The notes under the pieces are model-generated. The model was not told where the DNA came from. It saw only the letters and a list, made by a program, of their open reading frames with translations, and ran no database searches. Shown here piece by piece: positions 36,509-49,162 of a stretch of DNA of 64,000 bases. Source of the stretch: Trifolium pratense. Lineage: Eukaryota; Streptophyta; Magnoliopsida; Fabales; Fabaceae. A program made the translations under genes and the position numbers. Within the stretch, counting starts at the first letter, position 1; each line of letters opens with the position of its first letter. Where the stretch lies: the NCBI RefSeq assembly GCF_020283565.1, contig NC_060064.1:23952337-24016336 (forward strand). The letters run 5' to 3'.

Positions 36509-38494
36509 AATTATTATATTCTCAATTTTGGGTGCAATGTTTTGTGGAAAATTTGTTACCTATTAATAACAAAAATCTCCAAGATTTTATTTTATTTCAT
36601 AATAAGTCGATTTGATATATATATTTTTTTTTATTTATGGAATAAAATTATGATTTCACATGTATTCCCAATTTTTTTATATATTCGGTACAAGAATATT
36701 TGAGTGTTTTTAAAATTATATTCTTGATTGATTTTGGGAAAGAGACTAATTTGTGAAATCTTTAAATATTTGGTGTTGATTAAATATGAGAATTATATGA
36801 CATTTGAGCCTAAAATGTTATTTAAGAATTTTTTTTTTTCAAAATTCTAACACTTGTGAATTACTTTGTTAAAGTGTTGTAATTGAGAATTTATTTCAGG
36901 CTCAATTAAGTTAATTATGACACCAAATATTATCTATATATTGTCTTGTTGTTATTGGCATGCTCAATTATAAAATATTATTGAAATAATTGTTTTAGGC
37001 AATTTTGAGACAATTGGAAAGTATGTGAGCCTTGGCAATTTGTTGTTTTAGTTTTGTTGGTTAAACTGGAAACCACAATCATGCCACTGGTTTTGAACTA
37101 TATTTTGAGTGGTGTTCTTCCATGTATGTCGATTAATGAAATTGTTGACCATTTTGCATTTTATGTATAGTTTCAGTTTGTCTCAAGTTCAAGATTTTAT
37201 TGGTCTTCTTTTGTTCTGTTAATCGACTGGTGCTTATGGCCAAACCACTTGAAAGTTTGTTTTCAAGGATTAATTTTTGTTTGAGGTTGATCCGGGATAG
37301 GATCAAGTATTGTGCATTAGGCTATGTATATGCCAGATTTGTATGATAATTATGTGATGATAATTTTTTATTTTGATGGTTTTTTTTTTCTTTGGTTGAT
37401 GATTTGCTTGCTAATTGGTGTTTGCCACTTTTTCTTTTGAGAATACTGCTCAATTATGAAATATTAATAGAGAAATTTTTGAGCAATTATTAAGGTAATT
37501 GAAAATTATATTATCCTTGTATTGGTTTATTATAAGAGTCTTTTATCATGATATAATGGTTTGACGTTGATTTGTGGATGTTCGAGGTGACACCGTCAAA
37601 AAGCTTTTGATATAGTCGTAAAGTCATCAATCAAAGGTTATTGACTCTATTTGCAAGGATGAAAGTCACATTTTTTGGAGGTTAGTGTTGCAACTATTTA
37701 TCCTCTTGTGACTTACTGTATTATATAATTGCACATAAGGAGAAATTCGTTTTCAATATTATCTACTCCTTTTGAAATAATAATTGTGCAATTATATATG
37801 AAAGTGTTATTATTTTTCAGAATATTCTAATATTAGAAACTCTCTACATAATCATTAATTTTTTTTGTTATATACTCCATTTTTTAAAATTTTATTCTAT
37901 TGAGTGGGAGTATTTTAAGTTCAATATTTTGAAAGTTATATTCTGGATAAAATGCAATATGTTATTCTTTTTAAAACTTTTTAAAATGGATTGCAATTCT
38001 CCTTGTATAATGTGAGTAGTGGACATGCCGATTTGTGTGACATTACTTGACATGTTTATTGTGTGATAGAGAAAATAGTTGAATATTTGTTTAAATATTT
38101 GAAAAATCATGGATTGACAATTCAACTATAATTCTCTATCAAGTAGGAGAGTTTTACATGTCAACTATTTATAAATGTTTATAGAGACTTAAATTGAGAA
38201 AATACAGTCCTATGTTATTTATAAAGGTTCAGGACTATTTATTTTATATCTTCAATCGATTAAAATTGAAGTCTCTTATTTTCCGCTTCCTAAATTATTT
38301 AATTATTATATTATATGAGTTGACTGTTTCACAGTAATGAGCTTTCTCCCCAAATAATATATGGTGATATTCTTATACAATTTACCGCATTGAATGGATT
38401 AAAACATATTGAGAATGTAAACTAAAATAATTTAGTGACCAGTCTAGATGCATTTAAATGATGCATATTTTTACTGAGTCGTATTTTGACAAGA

Positions 38495-38735
38495 GATATT
38501 GATTCCTATGCAAGAGATTTCATGCTTTGGTATAAACCGTTACCATCAAAGTGGGACCGCTTATATTATTGATTTGATGAAATTTTCTTTGTAGTTTGAG
38601 GAATGTTATTTAAATATTGATTCCTATACAAGAGATTTTGTGTGTTAGTATAGGCCGTTACCATCAAAGTGGGACCGCTTATGTTGATTGATGAAATTTT
38701 CTTTGTAGTTTGAGAAATGTTTTTAATTGTGACAC
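38495..38735. repeat. Two-copy tandem repeat, about 120 bp
   Basis: TATTGATTCCTATGCAAGAG ... ACCATCAAAGTGGGACCGCT ... GAAATTTTCTTTGTAGTTTG occurs at about 38495 and again at about 38617. The separate CAAAGGTGATT motif recurs at 38751, 38853 and 38981. Confidence 0.75.
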
Positions 38736-39749
38736 ATGATTTTCTGTCCAAAGGTGATTATTATATGTTATAATTAAAAATTGATTTGAGATGAAGTTAT
38801 TGGAGAATGTATTGAACGGAGGAATTTGCCTGCCAAAAGGTGACAACTTCCAAAGGTGATTGTACTATTATACTGGCCTCGTTGTGATAGCTTCTTGATT
38901 TTGAGCTATATCTTGTCTATATAATATTTAACTTATTTGAGGTTTTGACTGAGGTTTTGACCTTAGTTTGTGCATTCTGCCCAAAGGTGATTGCACTATT
39001 ATATTGGCCTTGTTATGATAATCTTAATACATTTTGGTTTTGATTCAATAATGAATTTCTCCACATATAATTGTTACGTTTCCATTGAAATGTTGAACAT
39101 CTTAAAATTATAAGAAATGGAAGCAAGATTTGAAATTTTGTTTAAAAATTGTGAAGGAACATTTGGGTAAGTGGGAGAGACCTGATAAGTTAATGTAACT
39201 GAGTGTTACACTGATTTTGTTAAAATTTTATATAAGTTGATTTCTTAATCAAGAGACTTAGATCCGTTGTTTTCATGAGTACATTGCAAACACGTACACT
39301 GTGAGTTCTTTTAATATGTTTGATTAGTGGGAGATAACTAATATTGTTTTGATGTATTTGATTAGTGGGAGTTTGAATTTTATATTAACTCCTTTATAAT
39401 GTTCAAATTATTTTTATCAAATATAAATAAATAAAGTTATTCACTCTCATCTGTCACTGCTGGTTTGGTTTAAACTGAGCTTGTGTAATTTTGTGAATGT
39501 GTGGTTTTACAAAGTATGGGTATATATTTACTCACATGTTCCTTTTCCTTTCTTCAACTGGAAGTTTTGGTTATTGTTATAACCATGTATTATGGTCTTA
39601 TAGAGATACATATCAAAGATTTATCTACATATATATAATTCAAGTTTTCATATGCATATTAACAAATATTGTTTGGGTTTTTAGTCAAAATTGATTCAAG
39701 ATATAATTTATGCAAGATGTTGTGCCTTGCTGTATGTGAAAACTTTAAG

Positions 39750-40170
39750 CTCGGTGTTATTTTGGATCACTATGCCGGTGATTAACACTATTTTGGAGTT
39801 GAGGCATTACATAAAATTATTATAGCTCAGTGTTATTTTGGATCACTATGCCGGTGATCAACACTATTTTGGAGCTGAGGCATTACATAAATAAATTAAA
39901 GCTCAGTGTTATTTTGGATCACTTATGCCGGTGATCAACACTATTTTGGAGCCGAGGCATTATGTGTAAACATAAATAAATTAAGCTCAGTGTTAACGGA
40001 ATCACTTAACCGGTGATCAACACTATTTTGGAGCTAAGGTATTATGGTATCTTAAGAACCATGTAATTTATCTGGCTTTGATGCATTTGAGAGAAATTAT
40101 GTCTAAAATTGGAGCTCGATGTTGATTAGATCATTATACCGCGGTAGTCAACATTGTTTTGGAGCTTGGA
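39750..40170. repeat. Tandem repeat, 76-84 bp period, 4 good units plus a decayed one
   Basis: Units begin CTCGGTGTTA / CTCAGTGTTA at 39750, 39826, 39902 and 39986, with a degenerate unit at about 40115. Each contains GATCACTATGCCGGTGATC-like palindromes and ATTTTGGAGCTGAGGCATTA. The array lies inside what appears to be the interior of an LTR element ending at 40955. Confidence 0.85.
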
Positions 40171-40538
40171 CTTGTGGTATCTTATGGATCATAGAATTTC
40201 TCTGGCTTTAAGGCATTTGAGGGAAATTGAGGACTGACGAAGAAAATGATAGTATGATTTGGATCACAGACATATCATTTTCTCGCTACACTCTACACAG
40301 ATGACTAGTCGACGGAGTTGGTGGTATTTGTAACCATGGAAGGGAGTTGTATCAATAAGGATATAATTATCGCTATTATTCGATATCATTTAACTTTTGT
40401 TGGATGAAGTCTTAATTAGATGTTGCATCTTGGGATCATTGTGGCCACGTTAATAAATATGTTATCAACCCGAGAGTCGTTTTCAAAGTACTTTCTTCAA
40501 ATTAAATATACACAATTGATTTTGTCCAAGTGGGAGAA

Positions 40539-40955
40539 TGTTATAATATTTTTTAATATTCTATGGACTGCAATCAATTGTGAGTTTTGGTTTTAATAAA
40601 AACGGGTTGATGTTGTTGTGATCCATTTGATGATGTTGCCCAATAATGGGCTTCTGGACACTAATTCTGATTTGTGTAGAAACAAAGTGTAGGCCCAACT
40701 TCTAGTGTACATGATGAGCCGTATGGCTAGGGTTGTATCTTATAAATAGATAGGCTAGGTCCCCTTTGCCGTCACTCTGACTAATAAGCTTGTCTAAGGT
40801 TTGCCCCATTGAGAACCTCAGATCCCGAGCATGTGATCAGGCAAAGGAAGACCTTGTCTGATTCTTCCGGTAATGATTGATTATGATTCATCTTATCAAG
40901 TAAGTGTGTTCTAATTTCATATAATATATCGATCTCTAATTATTTAATTCTTACA
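40539..40955 (+). mobile_element. LTR (Copia-type), 417 bp, probably a 3' LTR
   Basis: A polypurine tract AAGTGGGAGAA ends at 40538 and is followed by TGTTATAATATTTTTTAATA. The LTR ends ...AATTCTTACA at 40955. Inside are a TATA box (TATAAATAGATAGG, about 40740) and the polyadenylation-like AATAAAAAC. The orientation is plus. The 4 kb upstream is non-coding and I found no 5' partner, so the element is either a very decayed or non-coding LTR element, or a truncated one. Confidence 0.65.
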
Positions 40956-41145
40956 TTCACATCTATCAATTTTACCTAATTAATTTATAATTATCAATAT
41001 TTCATACTCTCAATTTTGGTAACCCTTACAATGCGCTTATAGCATTTCATTAATTAGAATATGTTCTATTCAATACGGTACATCAACCAAAATTTACAGA
41101 CTAGCTAGTTGAATAGACGGTTGCGTTAATTAAACTATGAGCAAC

Positions 41146-41536
41146 TGTAAGATTAATTCAATTGATCTTATGTTCCTGACAACAAAAGAACAACAAGATC
41201 AATAAACCAAATGCGGAAAATAGGAACTTAAACAATTACCTCCAGCCATTGTTACAGTGTTGTGAATGCACAGTCTTTGAGTCTTCTAAGCTCTTACTCT
41301 CAACTATATAGATGGTGTATATATTTCTGAATAATGGAATGAAAGCAAGCTTAGGGACCAAAGACTATATTATATATGCTTGATTCTACCATCAAGAATA
41401 AACAAGCCATTACCACCCAATTAATTGTCTTTAATCTTATGACTAATTAGCAACCAAAACTTTCATAACCTATGGACCATTAAAAGTGAGGTTTTATTAA
41501 CAATAATTTATAAAGTAAAACCGACAAATTATTACA
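41146..41536 (-). repeat. 3' LTR of the Copia element
   Basis: Begins TGTAAGATTAATTCAATTGA and ends ACCGACAAATTATTACA on the + strand; identical by eye to 46836-47226. Confidence 0.95.
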
Positions 41537-42044
41537 TTCTCCCACTTGGTCCATAGGATCTAATAATTGACCTAAATAAGTCAACAAGTACCTTCCTTAA
41601 GAAACAAACATGCGAATCATAGTGATAGTTCCTCTAAAAGCGAGTATTATCATCTATGTATTACAACATATTTAATTGCTCAAGTATATACTTAATGTGG
41701 TAACAATAAAACTTAATGAATAAACCATATGTTTATTCTTGGTCCAAAATAAAATATATTTTCTCAAAACTAAAGTGCGCATGAATATGAGAAAATTATA
41801 TAATATATAAAAGTTTTATTAATAAACTGAATGTATACAATCATAAGGTGGAACCAAACTTAAATATAACTTAATGAATAAACTCATAACATTTATGTTT
41901 ATTCAAGTTCCAAACTTCAACGATATTTCTCAAAATCTAATTTTGTACGTACACCTTAGAACTTATAACATGAGAAAATATCATATAGAGTTTCATAAAC
42001 CAAAAATCGTTCTTACAACGAAAACCAAATATAGGAACCAAGTC

Positions 42045-45000
42045 CTATTTTTCTACACGGTCCTTAAATTTTGACGGTGGCATGCCTTTAGTCAAAGGAT
42101 CGGCAATCATCAATTCAGTACTAATATGATCAATAATAATTATTTGATCCTTAATGCGCTCTCTTACGGCTAAATACTTAATGTCGATATACTTAATTCG
42201 ACTTCTACTTTTGTTATTCTTAGCCATAAAATCGCAGCTGAATTGTCACAGTGTATCTTTAGTGGTCTAAAAATTGAGTTTACAATTTTAAACCCAAAAT
42301 GAAACTCTTCATTCATACACCATGTGATGTAGTCTCAAACAAAATACAAACTAACAAAATACGAACTTAGCTTCCATTGTGGAAGTTACGGTCAAGGTCT
42401 GCTTTGCGCTTTTCAAGAAACAAACTTCACTGGCTAACATGAAAATGTAACTGGATGCTTATTTTCTTAAGTCAACGCAATCCGCAATCTCTAAATTAGA
42501 GTAACCTTTGACCTCTAAAATTTCAGTTCGCATATACATATACATAAACATGTAGTCTTTGGTTCGCATATATGGATTACTCTAATATCTGTTTCACATT
42601 CCGATTGCAAATGCAATGTCAGGCCGTGTGCGAACCTGATCATACATTAGGCTTCCATCAGTGGAAGCATATGGAATATTAAGCATTTGTTCCCTCTTAA
42701 ATTATTCTTAGGGAATTAGCTCAAATTAAACTTATCACCCTTCACAATGGGAGCCATACTCTATGAACAATCTTTCATCCAAAATCTCTCTAAAACTTTA
42801 TTGATATATAGGTTTCTTGTGATAGACCTATTAACTCCTCGAGATCTATCTCTATGGATCTTGATGTCAATGACATAAGATGCATCACCCATTTCATTGA
42901 CATCAAGATCCATCACCCATATCCTTCATATCAAAATTTTTAGAGAGGAATTATTTCACCTCATGTAGAAACTTTAACATTGGTAGCAAGTAAAATGTCA
43001 TCCACATATAAAATAAGAAAACAAATTTTACTCCCACTAACCTTCTGGTATATACATTGATCCATGTGATTTTCAACAAATCCAAATGAAGAAATTATCC
43101 CGTGAAATTTAAGATACCATTGATGGGATGCTTGTTTCAAACCATATATGGATTTCTTAAGCTTGCAAACCAAGTGCTCACCATCATTAGAGAAGAAACC
43201 TTCAGGTTGTTTTATATAAACCTCCTCCTCCACTACTAAGAAAGACTTTTTCACATCCATTTGGTGCAACTCAAGGTCAAAATATGCAACCAATGCCAGG
43301 ATGACACGGAGAAAATCCTTCTTAGATACAGGAGAAAAAGTCTCTATGTAATCTATTCTCTCCTTTTGAGTAAATCCCTTAGCAACGAGTCTAGCCTTGT
43401 ATCTCTTAATGTTACCTAATGAATCCCTTTTGGTATTAAATACCCATTTACAACCAATGACCTTCATCCCATTAGGTAGCTCTACAAGATCTCAAACACC
43501 GTTGTTTTTCATGGAATTCATCTCATCTTTCATGGCATCATACCACAAATTTGACTCTTTGCAACTCATGGCTTATGAAAAGTTTTTAGGATCATTCTCA
43601 ACTCCAATGTTATAGTCAGATTCTTGTAGATACACAATGTAATCACTAGAAATAGCTGATTTTCTTGTCCTAGTAGACCTTCTTAATGTTGGATCAATAT
43701 TTTCTTATGGATTATGTTGTTCAACTAATTGCTCATCATTTTCATGAATTTGATGATCAATTTGATCTATTGGAATATCAACATTTTGTGGAATCTCAAT
43801 GATTGGTGGTTGATCAACATCCATTTGAACTTGAGGGATATTGTGAACAACAATCAATCTATCACTCGAAACTGAAGGTTGGGACTCTATATGATCATGC
43901 ACATAAACTATGTTCCTGATTTAATCACTCCCACTAATCAAGTGATCTTCAAGAAACTTTGCATTTCTTGACTCCACAATCCTAGTTGTGTGAGATGGAC
44001 AATAAAATATATAACCTTTAGACCTTTCGGCATATCCAATGAAATACCCACTAATGGTCCTCGGGTCCAGTTTCTTCTCTTGTGGGTTATAAATCCTAAC
44101 CTTAGACGAACATCCCTAAACGTGCATGTCGCAAAATCAGTTTCCAACCTTTAAATGATTCAAAAGGTGTCTTTGGGACAGCCTTGGATGGAACCCGATT
44201 GAGAATATACACACCCGTCTTTAGTGCTTTATTCCACAAGGATTTAGGAAGATTAGAGTTTCTAACCATACTCTGCACCATGTCCAATAAAATTCGGTTT
44301 CTTCTTTCTGCAACGTCATTTTGGTTCGGAGAACCGGGCATGGTATATTGGGTAACAATCCCATGTTCTTGAAGAAACTTAGCATATGGACCAGGTGCTT
44401 GTCCATTTTCAGTGTATCTACCATAGTATTCACCACCCCGATCAGATCTCACAATTTTTATTTGCTTTCCACATTGGTTCTCAACTTCTACCTTAAAGGC
44501 TTTGAAGGCATCCAATGCTTCATTTTTATTATGAAGCAAATAAATATTCATATATCGTGAGTAATCATCTATGAAGGTGATAAAATATTTCTGACCATGT
44601 GCATCCATACCTGGACAACATATGTATGAATTATTTCTAATATGCTTGAACTTCTATTAGCACCCTTCTTGGAAACATTGGTCTGCTTTCCCTTAATGCA
44701 GTCAACACAAGTTTCAAAGTCAGCAAAATCTAGAGTATTAAGTACCCCATATTTTACTAGCCTTTTAATTCTCTCTATAGAGATATGTTCTAATCTCCGA
44801 TGCCATAACATAGAAGAATTATAGTTAATATTACACCGCTTAATGCCAATTTGAACATGCATTGAACTATAAATGGATTCATTTTGTAAATTAATACCAT
44901 AAAGACCATCAGACAATATACCATTCCCCACACGTTCCGAATTATAAAATAATTCAAATGACGTGTCTTTAACATGAAAGGAATATCCAAAAGGTACAAG

Positions 45001-45250
45001 TCTAGAAACTGAAATCAAGTTTCGTGAGAAACTTGGTACATAAAAGGTCCTTTCTAATTTCAAAACAAAACCATTATTCAGAATTAAATGCAAGTTCCAA
45101 TAGCCTCCACATGTGAGCCCATCCTGCTTCCTGATAGGACAGTTCACTTACTTCCTACTAGCTTCCTTAAGTCTTGCATACCTTGCAAGGAGTTTGCTAT
45201 ATGGATTGTTGATCCAGAATCAATCCACCAGGTGTTTATATTAACATTAG
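42045..45250 (-). pseudogene. Copia pol, broken
   Basis: In reading order on the minus strand: a protease motif (WWIDSGSTIHIAN) near 45215; a GAG-pre-integrase part with WHRRLEHIS and CVDCIKGKQ (to about 44600); an integrase core with [18 protein letters not shown] and [14 protein letters not shown] (44608-44102); a polar linker (43902-43705); reverse transcriptase with CKWVFNTKRD, the MDVKKSFL block and the catalytic LYVDDILL (43467-42961); and an RNase H tail with STELMIADPLTKGMPP (42227-42045). Several stops and frame shifts separate the pieces (for example after KLVGSK, and between IN and RT). It cannot make one polyprotein. Confidence 0.9.
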
Positions 45251-46149
45251 CCATATTAGATTAATAACTAACAAGAGAGAATGAATTACCTTTGAGCTCA
45301 GAAACTTTATGTTTGATATCAGAATAAACAATAGATTTATAAGCTAAAAAATTCCAAAGACTCATGTCAAAAATTTTGAGACATATATATTATCTGTAAT
45401 GTATGTATTACCAATGCAAACATACCTCAAAATAAATCTTGTAACATAAAATTACCTGCGGGCTAAATTTTAATGTGATAAAATTTATTTAAATTTCACG
45501 ATAGAATTTTCAAATTACATACACAACAACATACTTTACGTGCATAAAATAATTTGTTTTTCTATCCAAAATTATACTTTATGATAAAACTATCAAATTA
45601 TGTACCAATTCATAATTCCTGCGGGTAAGTTATGAAAATAATTTGACATTCTATCCTAATTAATCATACAAATATAGCAAAAATTCCTGTAGGATAAGAT
45701 TCACTATACCACATATGATTAATCACAATGTTATGTCTAATTCCTTATGTGACCATAAGAAAACCTTAAAAAATAATTTTAATTAATTAAGGGTGCTGTG
45801 GCTAATCCAAAATCAATTAAAATTATAAAAGTCACTAGACATAACAACTGAATTATATGAGAGAATAAATTTGTGTATATCATGATGATAAAATCTTCAT
45901 ATACAATTGTAAAATTAAAATATAATTGAACCCATATGCAATTGTACAGCTAAAACATAATAAAATTCTCATATACAATTGCATAACTAAAACATAATAA
46001 AATTCTCATATGTAATTGTATTACTAAAATAGAATATTATCTATCTGATTTATTTATGCATAAACTCATTCCAAAATAGTAAAGCATAATTACTTAATTA
46101 ATCAGAAAACGGAATATTTATAATATAAAAATTAAATAAGACAACAATT

Positions 46150-46411
46150 TACCAAATATTGTTACATGTTCCAGTGGTCAGGAAACTAACCTTATTTTGC
46201 AAAGAACCTGTGTTCGAGTCCCTGAATGTATTTTGCTGTATCATTTTACTCCAAATTTGCATGCAGCGATCATATATATTATTAATGGAGCAATATAAAC
46301 AGAATGAACATGTAGCCAAATGGTAAAGAGATGTAGCTATTATAAGGGGAGCACAGGTTCAATTCCCAGCTACAAACAAAACAACTTTTTTTTTTTTTTT
46401 TTTTTTTTTTG
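46150..46411 (+). repeat. Two tRNA-like (SINE head) sequences and a poly-T inside the Copia leader
   Basis: CAGTGGTCAGGAAACTAACC...TGTGTTCGAGTCCCTG (46171-46214) and GTAGCCAAATGGTAAAGAGA...CAGGTTCAATTCCCAG (46301-46371) each have A- and B-box-like motifs. The second is followed by AAACAAAACAAC and a T-run of about 27 bases. They occupy the place where gag is expected. Confidence 0.5.
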
Positions 46412-46820
46412 CAGTCACTGTTCATCTTCAACCTTGAGCGGGTTAATTTGACCCGGTTTTAAAAACCCGCAAATCCGAATCGAAACCCGATGGTTTCAGG
46501 TCAATTTAAACATGGAAAATAACAATCATTACCCCTTAAAAACCTTACAAATTATTTCCAACACAATTGCAATTTTAATTTTGACTAAAAGGGTTTAAAA
46601 CAAAATACCCAAAACTTAAAATCTCAAACTTGGAAACAATTCTTGATATCCTGGGCACTATTTCGAATGACTCAAATAACATAAAGCTTAGAAACTCAAT
46701 GAAACGAAAATTTCTCATAATATTTTGCAATAACAATGCTTTAAACTTAAATTAAAATGAAATCTTCAAATTTTACCGAAAATGGAAAAATTGGAACAAT
46801 GAGCAAGGCAGAGGCAGAAA

Positions 46821-46833
46821 GGCTCTGATACCA
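46821..46833 (-). promoter_or_regulatory. Primer-binding site of the Copia element
   Basis: TGGTATCAGAGCC on the minus strand, two bases inside the 5' LTR; complementary to the 3' end of plant initiator tRNA-Met. Confidence 0.93.
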
Positions 46834-46835
46834 AA

Positions 46836-47226
46836 TGTAAGATTAATTCAATTGATCTTATGTTCCTGACAACAAAAGAACAACAAGATCAATAAACCAA
46901 ATGCGGAAAATAGGAACTTAAACAATTACCTCCAGCCATTGTTACAGTGTTGTGAATGCACAGTCTTTGAGTCTTCTAAGCTCTTACTCTCAACTATATA
47001 GATGGTGTATATATTTCTGAATAATGGAATGAAAGCAAGCTTAGGGACCAAAGACTATATTATATATGCTTGATTCTACCATCAAGAATAAACAAGCCAT
47101 TACCACCCAATTAATTGTCTTTAATCTTATGACTAATTAGCAACCAAAACTTTCATAACCTATGGACCATTAAAAGTGAGGTTTTATTAACAATAATTTA
47201 TAAAGTAAAACCGACAAATTATTACA
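46836..47226 (-). repeat. 5' LTR of the Copia element
   Basis: Identical by eye to 41146-41536; drives the element on the minus strand. Confidence 0.95.
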
Positions 47227-47430
47227 GCAACTCCATTTGTTTGTCGTGTAACAAACTCAACACAAAAGTTACTATAAAATTGAGATAAAGACTCTTACAA
47301 TGTGTGTGATTATATTACCAAATTCAGTAGCATCATGTGTACGTGTATGAAACCCGTCTATTACTTTTTTTGAACTGAGCTCAAAATCAATCTCACTAGT
47401 ATATGTTAGTTAAAAAGTATTATTGTCTGT

Positions 47431-47562
47431 CCCATGAGTTTAGCTCAGTTGGTAGGACATTGTATTATATATGTAGGAGGTCAGAGTTCGAACTCCGATC
47501 ATCTCACTTATCCACCTTAAGGGTGAATTTTTTAGCCACCAGACTATTTGACAAAAAAAATT
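47431..47562 (+). mobile_element. tRNA-derived SINE
   Basis: TTTAGCTCAGTTGGTAGGAC (A-box) and CAGAGTTCGAACTCCGATC (B-box) are correctly spaced. The body CCACCTTAAGGGTGAATTTT and the tail GACAAAAAAAA follow. The flanking TATTATTGTCTGTC / TACTATTATCTATC may be a decayed target duplication. The intact tRNA-like head is not a tRNA gene because the acceptor stem cannot close. Confidence 0.78.
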
Positions 47563-47904
47563 ACTATTATCTATCACAAATTTATTAGTTAAAAGATAAA
47601 TATGCATTTCATTAATGTATCTCTTGAATATCTACAAAAATTTGAAGAAAACTATAATACAATAATTTACCATGAAAACTATGCATTTCATATAATTTAC
47701 TCCGTAAATAATATTTTGGGAATTTTTGTACCAAATATATATATATATATATATGTTGGGAATTTTTTTGTCATGGCTCATGTATTTGCAAATTTAGAAA
47801 AAAAAATATTAAATAAATTGATTTTTATACGCAAATATATATATTTGATAATAAACTTTTAAATATTTTAGTACTATAATGTCTACTTTAATATGTACCA
47901 ATGT

Positions 47905-48260
47905 GACGTGAAAGCCTATCTATGTTTTTGTAGAATTCAAAAAAAGAAAATTGAACTATTTTCTTGTGTTTTTTATTTCAATTTAAATTTTTGTTGTTTT
48001 TTTCATTGTTTGCCCCTATATATAATAAAAGGGTATATATATTAAATAATAATGAAAGGTTGCCCTTATCCATTGAGCCAGCTAAACAGACAAATATGAA
48101 AAATTGGTTATCTATGATACATTTAATAATGATTCTAATTCTAAGAAGTTTTGTTGAAGATCTATAAAGTGCAAATAATTGAAACAAATAAACAAGACAT
48201 AATACTTTTACTACATATATAATACATAAAGTGACCAATATATACATTTGCAAACTTTGG
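47905..48260 (+). promoter_or_regulatory. NCR-type promoter of NCR-A
   Basis: GAAGATCTATAAAGTGCAAA at 48156, then GAAACAAATAAACAAGAC (48181-48198), then ACTTTTACTACATATATAA. More distal blocks (GTGAAAGCCTATCTATG, GAACTATTTTCTTGTG, TTATCCATTGAGCCAGCTAA) are shared with the region upstream of the gene at 57.9 kb in its own orientation (up to about 58205). The shared tract of over 300 bp implies common regulation or recent duplication. Confidence 0.75.
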
Positions 48261-48269
48261 AGAAAAAAT

Positions 48270-48551
48270 ATGGCTGAAATTTTTAAATTTGTTTATTTAA
48301 TAATCCTCTTTATTTCCTTATTTCTTGTCATAATTGACGTAACTGGTAAACAAATTTTGTACTCTTTTGAACTTTCTAATTTATATTTATATCTTATACA
48401 AAAATATAACTCACCTCTTTCAATAATTTTTTTTATTACAGCAACAAGGACCTTGATAAGTTGCAAGGAGAATATTGATTGTTCCAAGTGGTTTTGTATA
48501 TATCCTTTGGTTCCAAAATGCATTTCTTTTAAATGTAAGTGTGGATTATAA
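48270..48551 (+). CDS. NCR-A, nodule-specific cysteine-rich peptide precursor
   Basis: Exons 48270-48345 and 48442-48551, with a 96-bp intron (ACTG|GTAAAC ... TTATTACAG|CAAC), encode 61 residues. The signal peptide is MAEIFKFVYLIILFISLFLV + IIDV. The mature peptide has six cysteines: C-KENID-C-SKWF-C-IYPLVPK-C-ISFK-C-K-C, then GL. Predicted mature charge is about +4, so it is mildly cationic. In the family such peptides go through the secretory route to the symbiosome and act on bacteroids. The frame also stays open through the intron, giving a 106-codon unspliced reading. This is the only locus of the cluster with both coding region and promoter undamaged. Confidence 0.9.
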   Translation: MAEIFKFVYLIILFISLFLVIIDVTGKQILYSFELSNLYLYLIQKYNSPLSIIFFITATRTLISCKENIDCSKWFCIYPLVPKCISFKCKCGL

Positions 48552-49162
48552 GTAAACTCGATCGATTGTAAAAGATTCATATTGTAATTTCAATGGACGG
48601 AGTTAAAAATTTTATTTGAGATATTATTCTCTTTAGTTGATGTACTCTACCGTGGAAAAGAATTTACTCAAAAAAACAATATGGAAGTAGTTGAAATAAT
48701 ATTATATTTTATTTATACACCAGAAGCTTTACTTTGAAACATCGAAATAGGTGTACATGAATGAATTTATGAATGGTAAAATGGGTCAATATTATGCCCT
48801 TGTCACCAACATGTAAAAAATTAATCGATATTTTTATTACGACCATAAAACCGTGCAATTACGGCCTATTAGATTCAACATATAATGAAGACATTGACTA
48901 TGTAGAAGGAGTTGATAATGAAGACTCTGACTATATGTTCCTTCAAATAGCATTAATCTTCTTAGCTATTAGATTATTTAACAAAAAATAATTGAGACAA
49001 TTAATTTGACTTCAACCACGCTTTAGAGAATCGATTTACTTATAGTGCAATAGTTACTATATATATAGAGATAATAAGAGAAAAACTCTATTATAAATAA
49101 CAGTAATTTTAATGACCATTTTATAATTATCTCAGATGAAATTTTAACTTCTTATTTTAAGA

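Larger units (their letters stand above)
41146..47226 (-). mobile_element. Complete Copia LTR retrotransposon, non-autonomous
   Basis: The 6081-bp element has two 391-bp LTRs (41146-41536 and 46836-47226) that I read as identical. It is flanked by perfect 5-bp repeats GCAAC (41141-41145 and 47227-47231). The orientation is minus: the primer-binding site (TGGTATCAGAGCC, complementary to initiator tRNA-Met) lies at 46833-46821, and the polypurine tract (ACCAAGTGGGAGAA on the minus strand) at about 41550-41537. Pol fragments follow the Copia order protease, integrase, RT, RNase H, but with frame breaks. No gag is recognisable in the 1.6 kb where it should be. Confidence 0.95.

Noticed and set aside
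47431..47510. Functional tRNA gene
   Set aside because: A- and B-boxes are present, but no acceptor stem closes and an A-rich tail follows; it is a SINE. The same reasoning applies at 9158, 46301 and 59784.
48773..48991. 72-codon frame duplicated at 55998-56213
   Set aside because: It lies in a segmental duplication, but the two copies drift out of frame with each other near the end, there is no signal peptide or cysteine pattern, and it sits antisense-side in NCR 3' flanking DNA.
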